From: Setomelanomma holmii | Lineage: Eukaryota; Ascomycota; Dothideomycetes; Pleosporales; Phaeosphaeriaceae | Direction of reading: 5' to 3' | Length of the DNA stretch: 64,000 nucleotides | Assembly: GCA_010015745.1 (NCBI GenBank) | Contig: ML978238.1 | Coordinates: forward strand, 62,001-126,000 | Shown here: piece after piece, positions 21,315 to 33,286 of the stretch | Layout: each line of letters begins with the position of its first letter | How positions within the stretch are numbered: the first letter of the stretch is position 1 | Translations under genes and position numbers: made by a program | Notes under the pieces: model-generated | Seen by the model: the letters and a program-made list of their open reading frames with translations, nothing else | Database searches by the model: none | Told to the model about the DNA's origin: nothing

Positions 21315-23640
21315 ATGGCTCTGCTACCGCAATACGCGCGATCTGACGCTTCGTTTGACTTTGCGACCGGAGACGATCATCGAGGGATCTGCGACCCCAT
21401 TTACGACGCGCTGAAAGACATCACAACGCCAGGCACTTTCGCAACCGGCGGCCCGCTGTCCCCCGTCGCGTTCAGACTTGCTATCAGTCAGTTCAGTCCG
21501 GACTGAAATCCGTGCACGCTGCCAAAATCTTATATCTCATCACGGATAGGGAGGAAATTGAAGATGTGAGCATGGCTTTACTTGTTTTGTCTATGCGCAC
21601 GATCCTTAAGGAGGTATGTGCTTCCGTTGGTGTAGCAACAGCACTAGCGTGCACGGATTTTAGTTCGGACTGAACTGACTGATAGCAAGTCTGGTCGCGT
21701 TCGTGGACGCTGGTCTCTTCGTGGAAGACGTTGGCGCAATCGAGCTTCCTGTAACGGTCGAAGATGCGCAGAAGCTCGTTCGAGTCAGTCGACTGGCACC
21801 GTACGGTCGCAGCGACCAGACCATACTTGACACAGCAGTCCGAGATAAGTGGCAGGTTGATGTAAACCGAGTTTCTTTCGGTCCAGCTTGGCATGCTTGC
21901 TTAGAAGGAGCCGTGCGAAAGACTAAGCTTGAGATGAGCCTAGGTTCAGATCTTGAGTGAGTGTTGCCCAAAGGAGAGCTTCAGTCTGAACGGTAGGATT
22001 GAAAGTTTTCCAGACTAGCGGCCATTCCACATAAACTGCTGCTCTATGGCAAAGGCGCTCACTTCAAGACGCATAAAGAGTAACTTTTTTTTTTTCATTG
22101 TAGAGTTGGCTAGCTGACCTGAAAAGCACGGAGAAATCACCTGGACATCTCACAACCTTCGTCTTGTCACTCCCCTCGAGACACCAGGGCGGGACTACTA
22201 TTGTCAGCTATAAGGGTACAGTCGTTGAGCTTGATACCGCTCGAATGTCCGATACCGAAGTGCCCTCATGTTCGAGGTTCGTTTACTAGACGCCCGCTCC
22301 ATCGATGCAGGCTTGTACCATTTACCTTGCGAATATGCGAAAGCTCGACTTATGCTCTATCGGGGCGATAAATCGAAGCACGATTATTGGCGATATCGCC
22401 AAGATCGCATGTACCTTGCATATGAGGACCTTCGCGATATGTGTAGCACGGTTCTCTTCTACTACGACATATCGCCGAGCAATTCATGGGAGCGGAAACT
22501 AGAAACAATGGATCTGGTTGCTGCCGTCGCCTTCGAAATACACGAGTACGACGACTTTCGCAGAGCATCTTTGAGCGTCGCAGGTACATATAGTGAGGTC
22601 CATTCGTGGGACAGTCAACGCGATCTGCCGATAGCCACGCCACGCGCGTTTGCCCTGACTCTTTGTCTCACGGCGACCAAGAAACTATGGAGGCAGATCA
22701 ACTGGTGGGTGTCACTGTTTAGCGCTTTGCGTCTTCGTTCGAAAGCTTGCGATGCTATAGTCGCAGCGTACAAAGATGAGCATGCAACACAAGCAGAGTC
22801 TCACTCAAGCTCCAACGACGACGAGGGCCCGTCAATGGACTCTGCCAGCTATCGTACTGAAAATCCGATCAACCTCGTCGTTTCTCATCAAGCCTTCAAG
22901 AGCTGGAAGAAGGTTAGGATGCAAGATGCAGTCGTCGAACATGGCTCGGGGAACGTCTGCGACTACCCATTCTTGATCTGTCTTTCTGCCGAGTTTGCAG
23001 ACGATTCTTTGCTCTCTGGCACAAAAGAGTTCTTCAGCCGTCAGGCCTACGTTGTAGCCGACGTTGTTGGCGCACTCGGAATCGTTGTAGGTTTGCGGGA
23101 CGATATTGGTGACGACCTCATGGATCGCAAATGCGCTGAGCTCATGAATTTGCTTGCTCGAGGCTACATCGATCACGTTGGCTGTACTCAGAGCAGGTCA
23201 AACTTGCCAAGTCTCTTTCGCGTGTTGGCCACGTTTTGGGCGAGACATAGTCCTTCAACTTTCTGTTACGCTTATCGCTGCATGCTCTCGATGAAGAACT
23301 CTTCATCGAGTTTTTCGAGGTAGCCGGCAATTCGTCATGGTGGACCCGGCCATGTCTCATCAACATCTTCCGTATCAACTTCATCGACCCTGTCATCAAG
23401 ACACTTCAAGACTTCACTGCTGAATACGGGAATCGTTCCAAATTACGATCATACAAAGAGATTTCCGGCTTGATCAAGCTACTTCGAGATTATGGACTTT
23501 CACTGCATATTCAGCGCGCAATCTCAAGTTTGTCGAAATGCGAGAAGCTCGATCCTGAGCAGCTTCGAGAAGTGCTGACAACGGAGGAGTACCAAAAGTT
23601 GGTCAAGCTACGAAATCAGGAGGATGCAAGTAAGCGGTAA
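21315..23640 (+). pseudogene. 2OG-Fe(II) oxygenase-like gene interrupted by a MITE
   Basis: Resembles the fungal prolyl-4-hydroxylase-like family. The ATG at 21315 reads to 21472, where the MITE enters. The frame resumes at 21702 (VDAGLFVEDVGAIELPVTVE, then YGRSDQTILDTAVRDKW). Two introns follow: 21957-22013 (GTGAGT) and 22080-22126 (GTAACT). Joining across the second recreates HKDTEK, the HxD iron-ligand motif, followed by PGHLTTFVLSLPSRHQGG. From 22268 a long C-terminal region is open, but coding sense changes frame near 23190-23200 and meets TAG at 23248-23250 before ending LVKLRNQEDASKR at 23640. Insertion, frameshift and nonsense together make it a pseudogene. The third iron ligand was not located. 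Confidence 0.65.
21473..21693. mobile_element. 221-bp hAT-type MITE
   Basis: Both ends read CAGACTTGCTATCAGTCAGT inward. The inverted repeat extends about 48 bp to GTGCACGCT with few mismatches. It is flanked by the 8-bp duplication GTCGCGTT (21465-21472 and 21694-21701), the size made by hAT transposases. It has no coding capacity. It sits in the first exon of the oxygenase-like gene. Confidence 0.92.
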
Positions 23641-24235
23641 GCGCAAAGATTTGATATTTAGCGCCGATTAGCATCGTGCTCCGGTAGAGCAGTCATTTCA
23701 ATTTGACTAGAGGATAGAAACAGGTCTTAGCAGTACTGAGAGGTGAAGTATGGTCTGACTACAGACTAGTCCAGAAAGTTTAATTGGAGTAGAGGAATCC
23801 GACAAGCAACACACGTCGTGGAGCTCTCGAGCTCGAGGCACAATATCTCGCGCTCCATGTTGTAATGGTGACTGCCATGGAACTCTGGTTTCATTACACT
23901 TCCAAACTATCTCTCCAGTATCCTCTGAAGACACATCATTCGGTTTTCGTTCCCCTAGCCCTCATTTTACAATCTCTCGCAGTTGTCGCGTCATGCGGTC
24001 GTTCATGTTATGCTTTCACGGCAACGCGAAAGCGCAAATGTGTTTGGGAGCAGATATAAGTCATTTCTTTGGAGTATTGCTACACCTGATCCTGATCTGC
24101 TGTATGAATTACTGCCTGAGATATCAAGTCACTAACGCCAACGATCGTGTAGCACATAGCTTTCATGTAATCACTCCACCCGGGGTATAAAACACCTTGA
24201 CACTGCCTGATGCATGCCACCCATTACCAGGATAC
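23641..24235. other. Intergenic, nothing recognised
   Basis: Lies between the tail of the oxygenase relic and the 3' end of the J-domain gene. No coding signal seen. Confidence 0.4.
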
Positions 24236-25007
24236 TCAACTACCTGCAGTCGCATAACCCGTCCTTGATCCGTGGCTAACATAAGCCCTATCGCGCTCCT
24301 TGCCAATGATCTCCGTCAAGCACGACCCACAAGCCATGGCCTCGCAACCCGAACACTTGGAGCACCCCGTGACGCGCCTCAGGCAGAACACACAGTCGTT
24401 CGTACCCGACTGCGAGAGGAGTTCCTCGGTCTTGAGGGTACAGCGCTTGCCCTCTGATGGATGATCCTTCTTGTTGACGCGTAGACCATGTGCCATGGAA
24501 TCTGAGTCGTGAGGCTGGCTGTGAAATGTCAGTGTTGTGCTTTTGAGATACCGCGTTGTCAACTCACTCATCATCATACAACTCTGGATGCCGCACCTCA
24601 TAGGCCGCCTGTCGCTTCTGCCAAGCCAAGTATGCCCGTCCTAGATAATACGCTGTGCTCGATTCATTTGTCTTCCTGACGGGTTTATATGGCGGAGGGG
24701 ACGCTCGGCGGCACCGCTAATCCTCACACGCCTTGCTTTGGGCATCCTCTGCTTCAAAGGTAGTGGCGGGAGTGCCATATGATCCCTCTTCAGCCATGGA
24801 AGCCCTGTACCTGCGGTCGTAGTCTGCGCGGTACGTCGAGTTTGAGAGCTTCACATACGCCTCACGAGCATGTCGGAATGCGGTGGAGTCAGTGTCGCCA
24901 GATTTGTCTGGATGATGCTTCTTTGCAGCGGCGTGGAAGGCGGACTTCACCTCGGCACTAGAAGTAAATGCTTCAATACCGAGATCGTTGTAGTAGTCTC
25001 GTTCCAT
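24236..25007 (-). pseudogene. J-domain protein with Cys-rich tail, in-frame TAG
   Basis: The start at 25005-25007 gives MERDYYNDLGIEAF and a full J domain with HHPDKSGDTDS (HPD present) and AYVKLSNSTYRADYDRRY. After ACED a TAG at 24717-24719 stops the frame. The same frame goes on convincingly (RCRRASPPPYKPVRK; YYLGRAYLAWQKRQAAYEV) to a GTGAGT donor, a 48-nt intron 24519-24566, and a second exon with CxxC pairs (DCVFCLRRVTGCSKCSGCE) ending at 24236. With CAG in place of TAG the protein would have 240 residues. As read, only a 96-residue J domain is made, which could still act as an Hsp70 co-chaperone fragment. An ATG at 25079 would add 24 residues. Confidence 0.6.
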
Positions 25008-25632
25008 TGTTGAGGCTGGCAATGCTGGATGGTTTGAGGTTGAAAAGGACTGGGCTACAGTACACGAGAAGGCTCGCAAAAGTCCTTATAGCTGGTGCCT
25101 GACAGGCAGCCATAAGGCACCCCTGTAGTCACCGTGTTCCGAAGAGTCATACTCCCAGAGGCGCAGGAGCAAGTTCGTGGGGTAGAATTGAAGCTATCGC
25201 AGAATCGTACGAGGAGCAAACGCGGAGTACATAATCATGCAAACTGCATTAGTCACAACCGGCGGTGAGGTGTTTGCATGAGAGACGGCCTAACACAATG
25301 CCCGATCATTGAACTGTGTTGTCGCGGAAGCCGGCCGTTAGACCTTAGCTTTCTCATGTCCAAGTGGTCGTGGTGACGCGTGTTCATGTGACGCCAAGGC
25401 GTCAGTCATCGCCCATCCTCAGGCGCGCCGTCCCTTCGCTCTTTCACTTACAAACTTTATGCTTCATCGTAATCCAGTGCTTTGTTTCCATCACATATCA
25501 ATTCCGCAGACCTCAGCGTGCGCTGCACCACTCTACGAACGATGACGTGAAACAGAAGATTGTCAAGGAGAATGACAGAAGCTTTCGGTCTATTTGGAAG
25601 ATTATTCACATGCAGTCAACTCTTCGTCATCT
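25008..25632. other. Intergenic
   Basis: The 5' flank of the J-domain gene and the 3' flank of the FAD oxidase. A plus-strand frame entering the oxidase from 25364 is a shadow. Confidence 0.4.
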
Positions 25633-27275
25633 TCACGTGACCTTTGAGATCTTGAAACCACCTGGCACGAGGTTCTGGAAGACACCGAAGGGATCGTACT
25701 TCTTGGCTGCCGCCTTCATTTTCTTAACGTTCTCCGCACCGTATCCTGATAGCGGATCCTGAGTGTTATCGGCGTAGTCGAGATACAGGTACGGGTTGTC
25801 TTTATCGATGCTTTTGGCGAAGGCACGGATTCTGCTGATGAGGTCTGCGCCTGCCGCTTGAAACAGTGCATCTTGTTCTGCGCCCTGCCAAGAGATGTAT
25901 GGCTGATAGACTGTAACATTGGTGAGTGAACCGCCACTTCAGAACGCGTTTGCTGACTTACGACATAGCACTTGCCCGTTGAAGCGTTCGAGCCCGAGCA
26001 CGTTGCCACCTCTTGCCACACTCTGCCTCCAATAGGCTGGTGGGAGTGGTTGATAAAGCGTGTAGATGCCCCAGTCTCCCGTTGCTTTCGCTTTAAGGTT
26101 TGCGAGAACACCCATATAGATCTTGTGGGCTTCAGTCATGACGCGCAAGTCATTGGCAAACGTAAGTGTGCCGAAGTAAACGCTGACAGCATTAGCACCA
26201 GGAATGTCCCGCTCAAGCATCGAACATACCGAGAGGTCATGGAGCCTGCGAGCTCCTCAGCAAGACTGGACATGTTTCTGATCCCCGTGGTGTCCGAGAT
26301 GTTTCCTGGTATCTTCAAGAACTCTTCGTATGCCGCTGGCCGCGGCACGGGCTCTGCGTAGTCGTACGCATTCAGGATCAAGTCCGATCCAACCGCGCTC
26401 TGATACACCGGCATGACGATCGCAGCTCCCTTGGGGTTTTTGTCGATAGTATTTGCAAAATTCACGAGAGCCTTGAACTGATCCTGGATTGTGGTATTGG
26501 GATAGATGACGAGACCACCCCACATTCCATCGTAGTTAAAGGTTCCGAACTTGAACGCAGTGACTATGCCGAAATTATTGTTGCCCCCCTTGAGCACGGT
26601 AAATAAATCAGAGTTCGTGGTCTTGGAGGCAGTCACAATTCGACCATCGGCAAGCACTACTTCGAACTCTTGGACGTTGTCGCAGATTAGGCCGTGCTCT
26701 GGTGAGAAGTAGGAGATGCCACCCCCGAGCGTGAGCCCTCCCACGCCAACGGTCGAAGAACGACCCCCGGTTGTGATCACCCCTAGAGGTTCAAGCGTTG
26801 TGAAGACTCCATCCCAAATGGCACCTGGACCGACCCTGACAATACTTTTCTTGGCATCATATTCGACGGCGTTGATATATTGCAGGTCGATCGTCACACC
26901 ATCTTCAATGTTCGAGGCACCAGCATAAGGCGTATGGCCGCCACTTCGAATCGCGAATCTGCATAGTTTGGTGATGCTGGCGACTGTCAATGTCTTCACG
27001 ACAAGTGAAACCTCTTGCGTGCTCCTCGGTTGCACAATGCAGTTGGGCGTAATGTCTCGCTGCTTGACATCAAAATACGAGTCAAGACGAGACTCGTATG
27101 TGGTCGAGTTTGGAAAGAGGAGGCGGTCTTGCAGTGAAGAGCGGTAGAGCGCCGTGCACTACAGAATCAGCTTACCCAACATGCGGTTGCCAATAGGGTA
27201 TCTCACACAATAATCACCCTGGGCCGATATGACCGGAAGAGCCGCTGCAGCAAGTAGCGCGATGATGCAAATCAT
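25633..27275 (-). CDS. Secreted FAD-linked oxidase (berberine-bridge-enzyme type)
   Basis: Four exons: 27207-27275 (signal peptide ICIIALLAAAALPVISAQ), 26230-27158, 25962-26182 and 25633-25910. The introns are 48, 47 and 51 nt (GTGAGA, GTATGT and GTAAGT donors), and phases join cleanly to 498 residues. The FAD_binding_4 domain has RSGGHTPYAGAS, whose His is the usual 8-alpha-FAD attachment, then GGRSSTVGVGGLTLGGGIS, where the Cys used for 6-S-cysteinyl linkage is not seen. The C-terminal BBE module has NPYLYLDYAD and KKYDPFGVFQN. Likely substrates are oligosaccharides or secondary metabolites oxidised outside the cell or in the secretory path. The first intron ends in TAG and would look like a nonsense codon if missed. 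Confidence 0.85.
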
Positions 27276-28322
27276 AGTTGAAACATTTGGCGGCCAATGA
27301 ACGACCAGACTGGTGCGGATGAGGCGAACGATTCTCAGGCGCGGACTCAAAGGATGGGCACGTCACGATTTTGAGGTTCTGCAAGAGACAGGCACCCCGG
27401 GCAACTGCTGCAGTCGCTAGACGCTACTGCCGCTCGGTGCAACCTTTCGGGACGATACCTTCCTCTTACTGAGCAATGCCCGGTAGCAGAGGTACGTTCT
27501 CTCGGCATCCCGACATGAGAATGCGCGGCTGCACAGCGAGGGCAGCCACATCCGGACGAGTTGAGTCTGGCAAAATCCGTCAAATCTCCTTTTATACGGA
27601 TCTATAGGCATTGCGGAAAGCTACTCATTCGTTCGCTAATCATGCAAAGCGTGATGAAGCCACAGCGCAATTGCGATGAGGGGTACGCTGCCAGTTGCCC
27701 CGTGTTCACCCGTCCTGCAGGGCATGGCATATCCACCATGGCGGGTCACCTACTCCATGTCACTCGCGGGACGAAATCCCAACCAGAAAACGTGCTACCG
27801 TCAGTGCCCCAAGTTTGTATGCACGCATTACTTGCGGGATGTGCTGCGGGACTGAGTTCAGTCGATGGGACGGAACTCGGGGCGAAGCGCACGTGCACGA
27901 GTCTCTCTTGCCTGGTCCGCGCCCTATTGCACCCTCACAGATTAACTACCAAGCATTCTACAAAGAGGCCAGTGAGCATCTGCAATCGGACGCCACTACG
28001 TCCACTCGCTCTCTGCGACACACAGAGCGCCAAATGCAGCTCATGATCAGCTTCTAAATTTTTTTGCAGGAAGTCTTTGCACTTGCGGCAGCCCATTAGG
28101 TTCTCCGATATTGACATTCAATGCGAATTGAGAAGGCAGAACGTAACAGACAACAAGATGGCAGTGCCTTCCTAAGTATCCGATCCGGGAATTCTTCGTG
28201 TAGAACAGAGACAGATGGTGGTTGAAGCCGGATGCGTTGACGTGTCTCACAAAGACCAAAGTCTGCCTCGACTCGCAACCACGAGTTTTTGCACACTGCA
28301 TCTTTTGCACTGAAAGACAATA
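27276..28322. other. Intergenic
   Basis: About 1 kb between divergent genes, the oxidase on minus and the SAT4-like gene on plus. The frames in it overlap each other and resemble no family. Confidence 0.35.
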
Positions 28323-29833
28323 ATGGACCATCCAATCTTCCCCGCTCCTCCTGGATATGTCGTTGACCTCGCACATCCGCAGAGGTCTGGCGTTACTGCC
28401 AACTTCTGGGTTGGCTCCGTCGGCATGGTTGTTACGGCGGTTTTCATTTGCGTCCGTATATACACAAAGACACTCCTGGCGAGGAACTTTACTTCAGATG
28501 ACGGTACGTTCGATTTGCTGTAGCTTTGAACGATTTTGGGCGCACTGATCATATCGATGCTGACTCGAATTACAGGAGCGCTTATGGTTTCCTAGGTATG
28601 TGAAAGCTCACACCGCTGAAGGCCGGCTAGCCATACTAAAACTACTCCATCCAGCTCCTGTCAATTTCGGTACAAGTGCCAATACTGTGTAGGTCTATCT
28701 TTCAAGGCATCATTCGCAGTCCGTTGACTTCGTGCAGTACATTGGGTGTTCATGTCTGGGAACTCACTGGTCACCGACTGAACTCGAGCTTCAACGTGAC
28801 TTTTCCGCGACGCAATTTCTTTCTGTACTTCGCGGATATGTGTACAGCTCATCAACGTCACAACTATACTGTACTGCCCGTGTTGTGCATGCGCAAAGTT
28901 CTCGCTTCTGTTCTTCTACCTGAAGCTTTCGCACCTGCGATGGTTCAGACTTTGCATCTTTGCGAGCATGTTTCTGGTGGTCGGCTACAACATCGCGTTG
29001 ATGTTGCCACTCATCTTCGCATGCAAGCCTTTCATGCGGACTTGGGATCTGACGATCACGGAAGGAAGCTGCATCGACCGCACGCTCGTGTACATGGCGA
29101 CAGCGGTGCTGAACATCATCGCGGATATCATACTATTGATCCTACCAATTCCGGTTATTGTTAACCTCCAGATGCCTAGGAAGCAAAAAGCTGGTCTCAT
29201 TTGCATGTTCGGTGTTGGCGCAGCGTAAGTACAAGTACACCCGCTCGATGGAATGAAGCTCACACGGACAAGAACATGCGTCACCAGCGGTCTACGCCTC
29301 GCGCTCCTCTTCCCGATGCTTGGAACGATGGACCAGACATGGGCTGTTGTAATGCCAGGGCTGTGGGTGTATGTGTTCCCTCACAACTATGTTTCAATCG
29401 CACGCTAACAACCATGTCAAGTCTCATCGAAGCCAACCTCATCATAATCACTGGCTGCCTACCTACAGTGCGTCTGTTCTTACGCCATGTCGCACCCAAC
29501 CTCATCGGCGAGTCGACCTTGCGCAGCGGAGATCGTTCATAAGGCACCGACTACGCCGACAGGTCGGCACACGTATCAGAACTGGTCACCATCGGGACCA
29601 AACATGGCTCAAGGCGCGCGTACTGCCATATGCCGGATGACAATAATAGCCTAGGTAGTGACGAAAGGACCACAGTGCGCTGGCGCAATGGATTTGATTC
29701 CGAACGAGGCGTTGTAATGCCGCCGGGCCGTGGCAAGATTGTAAAGACCGAGACGACGGTCATAAGGAGCGAGGCTGTGAATACGATTCAAGATGAGACG
29801 AAATTAGACGAAAGCCAGCCTGCAAGGGCATAG
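28323..29833 (+). pseudogene. SAT4/rhodopsin-domain integral membrane protein, probably decayed
   Basis: Belongs to the fungal seven-helix rhodopsin-like family that includes PTH11-type receptors. Exon 1 (28323-28503) ends NFTSDD at a GTACGT donor, a family-typical place. Later pieces: GVHVWELTGHRLNSSFN, a 52-nt intron with a GTGACT donor, INVTTILYCPCCACAKFSLL, FMRTWD, LILPIPVIVNLQMPRKQKAG, then introns with GTAAGT and GTATGT donors and IEANLIIITGCLPTVRLFLR. The tail frame meets TAA at 29540-29542 (after SGDRS) and continues to 29833 with a charged cytosolic tail. The stretch 28576-28740, where a helix is expected, does not read through. Both signs suggest erosion; a mis-called intron remains possible for the second. 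Confidence 0.6.
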
Positions 29834-30148
29834 TTGGCGTACACAGTCAGGGTGATGGGAGAAACTCGATGCGCGGCTATTCTAAAGCTGCGTGTCTGCT
29901 AGGCATGAAGTGTAGAGCAAGGATCACAATGTCCTCCGCTCAAAAGTACATCTGCAACTTTAATGGAGCGCTTCCAAGCCAGACACGATGCACCAACCAT
30001 TGAGCACTGTCTCTTATTGCAAGTCCTCACGTTTGCAGAATCCCCACACCCCACCATGCCCGAACTTGCGTCACGACTGAGCGAAGCAATTTCCGAACTA
30101 ATGAAGCATTCGTTGCACCCTTCTTTAAAGGTCCCTGCCGGCACATCG
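29834..30148. other. Convergent 3' intergenic
   Basis: Short spacer between the 3' ends of the SAT4-like and MYND-DUF4470 genes; nothing seen. Confidence 0.4.
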
Positions 30149-32061
30149 CTACTTAGTCTGCTCAAATTCCATGTATCTTTCATACCCGCTGAAACCACTC
30201 GCGCACAGAACTTCAAACTCCGCCGTTGTAGCGCGAGCACTGACCTTGAAAGGCCAAGGCTCGGTCAAGCTATGCTTCTTCTTGATCTTCAATTCGCACA
30301 GCTTAGCGAACTCCTCGAGCATCGCGTCCTGCATGAAAATGTCGAAGTAGACGTCCCAATTCTTGAGAAGATCGTGACGTCCACTGCGACGCACGAAATG
30401 CGGATTACGACCAAGCTCGTCAGTGCTCTTGATCCCGGCGAATCGTGCCTGGTCCATGGGCATGAGCTTCATCAGGCGGCGCATCGCAAGCTGCAGGCCA
30501 TTGTGAAAAGTCTTCATATCGGTCTTCTGCATCGCATGCTCAGTCTCAGCGACGGCGTTGAGAAAAATCATAAGAGGAGTGGCTCGGGGATTCTCAGACT
30601 TAGGCTTCAAGAGTTTCGAGAAGACTTGGAGACAGTCGTGTGGTCCAATGTAGCCGCGGTCGCAAATGTTGGCCATCTGCAAAAGTGTCAGCGAGTTTGA
30701 TGCGCTTGGAAAGGGCTGAGTAAGCACTCACTTCGATGCGATCAAATTTTATGTCGCCGATGCTTTTCTCTACGTCTTTGACATTGACACAATGCATCTG
30801 GAATGCGATATTGACATTTCGAAGTCGACCGCAGAACTTTGAGAGCTGATCTCGAAGGTAGAAGAACAGCGCTCCGTGCTCGTCAGCTTTAGCACCGCCA
30901 GCGAAGTTCATATACTGAGATCGCTCCCAACCCTCTCTTGGGTCTGCGCTGTCTTTCATCGGCCAAGTAGCATGGTGAAAGAGTGTACTGTTCTCAGCTC
31001 AGTATGGATCTCCATGATCAGATTTACAACTTATGAATTTGGCGTGTCGAAAGTAGCTGTCGAACATTCGTATGGGAGCAGAATACCGTTCTCACGAAAG
31101 AGCATATCGACTTAACGCAAAGTTGGAGGCCATTGCAGCATGGCACGATCACGGTAGTCGACGCGTTCAGGTGCAAGCATAACACGACGACGCATTGAAT
31201 CAGCCGCTTTCGCTGTAACGTCGGCAGGGACTTGGACGTATTTCGACAACTCGACCCACTCTTGTTTCTTCAAGACGAGACGCAGTGACCGGTTGTTGAT
31301 CGCAAACGTTTTGGGTTGGAGAGAATCCTCCGGTTTGTCCTTGGTCTTATCGCACACATCCTCGATCATGGGCAGAATGTCCAACCGCAGCGCGCTGACC
31401 ATTGCAATAGGAAGCAGAGCAGAGTACCAGAGGTGTATCATCATGGGCACGGCAGTCTCCGCGTCGAAATATAGCGCGACTAGTAACATGATGGCGTTGC
31501 GCACCACGATGACGAACTCCTTGTCGTTGAGTACAGCAATACAAAGGCCCTTGTGCTCATCTGGTATGCCAATCACAGTCGTGATCAGGTTTCGCAAGTC
31601 GCCGGTGGCCGCGAAGAGAAGGTTGTAGTTGCGCTGATCATCCTTAACACCTTCGTTCTTCTGGATTTGCAAGATTTCGAGCGCCGGCATGTTACCCCAC
31701 AAGAACTTCAGTGTGCCGAAGGCAGCAAAGGGCACATCATCGCTGATGAGAGCGGGCTTGCGGCCAGTGAGGTACCAATCCGGAATCCACGTGTCCTTCA
31801 TGAGCGGGGACTTGCAAGTCTTCTTGTGGTGCCGCCAGTCTGCGACCTGACAGTCCTTGGAGCAGTACTGTGGTTAGATTAGCAAGTCCCGAGATGCTAT
31901 GTGTAGTTGCGGAAGGAAGTTACCTGGACGAGATTGCAGCCACTGCAAGCCTGGGTCGCATCTTTGAGACAGACTTGAACAGCACCGTCAATAACGGAAT
32001 TGTTATTTGCGGAAAGCCGCGGGTTGAGGAAGGCCGACACCCCCGGCACATGTCGCGCCAT
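30149..32061 (-). pseudogene. MYND zinc finger-DUF4470 protein with in-frame TAA codons
   Basis: Exon 1 (31924-32061, start ATG at 32059-32061) and, after a 56-nt intron, exon 2 make a MYND finger: CLKDATQACSGCNLVQ joined to YCSKDCQVADWRHHKKTC. DUF4470 follows (FLWGNMPALEILQ, FAATGDLRNLI). The frame stops at TAA 31112-31114 (PPTLR), yet the next text VDMLFRENGILLP is the family's continuation. A second TAA follows NS about 20 codons later, and the junction to TLFHHATWPMKDSADPREGW could not be made in phase. The last exons are 30732-30987 and 30149-30676, split by a 55-nt intron with a GTGAGT donor. The function of these multi-copy fungal proteins is not established. Confidence 0.7.
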
Positions 32062-32414
32062 AGCTTTTTTTGGAGACCTGCGCGATCTTGATTCGTGGTG
32101 TTTTCGAAGGGTCGATTTCGTCAGAACTAGCGAGTTGAGGAAAGTCCAACGCGGTGCAGGTTTAGCGCCACGTACGGTATGCCTGGTGAAGGTGAAATAA
32201 AACGAACACACTTGCGCTCAATCTAGACTATCTTGCCGCTTTAGTCTGCAGTCACTTCACCGTTATACCCATGTGGTCTCGTGAAGGTCCGTGCGAGTGA
32301 CGTGTCGTGCTCCTTGCATCTTTAGCTTTCAGTCTGCCATGTCCAGCCTTCTCTTCTCCACGTCAACACCCGCGTCTTACCTTCAATCGGCCAGTCGCTC
32401 TTCCAACAGCAAAC
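32062..32414. other. Divergent promoter region
   Basis: Shared upstream space of the MYND gene (minus) and the BTB-zinc-ribbon gene (plus). No distinct site seen. Confidence 0.35.
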
Positions 32415-33286
32415 ATGGAGTTCCTCTTCTCTCCGACTTTCACGGTCCAGGTCGGGACAGGGGATAAGCAGCGCTCCTTCGTGTGCCACGACTCGCTCTT
32501 CCTCTCCCGTTCGCAGAACATCGCCATGGCACTTCAACCTGATCGATGGCAGGAGGACGACGATCGTATCATTCCGTTCCTCGAGGATGATCCAGCTATC
32601 TTCGCTGCGTATCTTCATTTCGTCTACCGACCGGATCTGCTCGAAAAACATGCGGAACATGTTAATCTCGCAACTTTTGGAGAAGAGTACACGAAACTCA
32701 GTGGTGTGTACGTCCTAGCAGATATGCTTATGGACGAGTTATGAAAGTATCGGTTCTTGACCAGATCGAGCTGTTCGGGAAACGCAGTTTCAGCATCGAC
32801 GGCGCCTGCAAAATCCAGCCACCTCCAATAGACGCTGTGCGCACATTGTACGACCACACCATGCACGGTGACCCTGCGCGTGCCGCCATTGTCCGAGTTT
32901 TCGCCGAGCATGGAGACAAGAATTTTGCGGAATCGCTAATCAAGTCCTCGCCAGAGAGTTTGCCTGCTGGCTTCATGCATGAACTGCTGACCAGCATGCT
33001 GGAGTGTTCGAAGGGTATAACGGGTTCTAGAACGGTCATAACGGTAGCGCGAACCGTGCTGAACCAGAAAGGGAAGAAGAAGGTCCGCCAGACTCTTCCT
33101 CCCACGGCTCGATGCTATGATGAGATAGGGCATGAGTTGGTGTGCACATCCTGTAGATGTTCCCAGCCTCTTCTCCAGACCTGCACAGGCTGCGGAACTG
33201 CAGACGCCTTCACAAAGATCTGTGCAGACTGTGGACTTGTGGATACTTTCAATTCAATTGGAGCCGTGATTGACTGGGGGAAATAA
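32415..33286 (+). pseudogene. BTB protein with C-terminal zinc ribbon, frame shifted at ATGA
   Basis: The ATG at 32415 starts MEFLFSPTFTVQVGTG and a BTB fold (FVCHDSLFLSRSQNI; FLEDDPAIFAAYLHFVYRPD), then LSGVYVLADMLMDEL and TGA at 32742-32744. The ATG of the overlapping second frame is at 32741-32743, sharing an ATGA, and reads MKVSVLDQIELFGK with no loss of sense, ending at 33286 in Cys pairs (CTSCRC; CTGCG; CADCG) that look like a zinc ribbon. Together they read as one protein of about 290 residues. The simplest view is a one-base indel. Frameshifting or reinitiation at the overlap is possible but unproved. The second hAT relic begins 100 bp downstream. Confidence 0.6.

Noticed and set aside
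25364..25762. 132-codon plus-strand frame
   Set aside because: Overlaps the last exon of the FAD oxidase in antisense; a shadow.
27159..27206. Nonsense TAG in the FAD oxidase after the signal peptide
   Set aside because: It is the acceptor of a good 48-nt intron (GTGAGA donor, CTGAT branch) that keeps phase.
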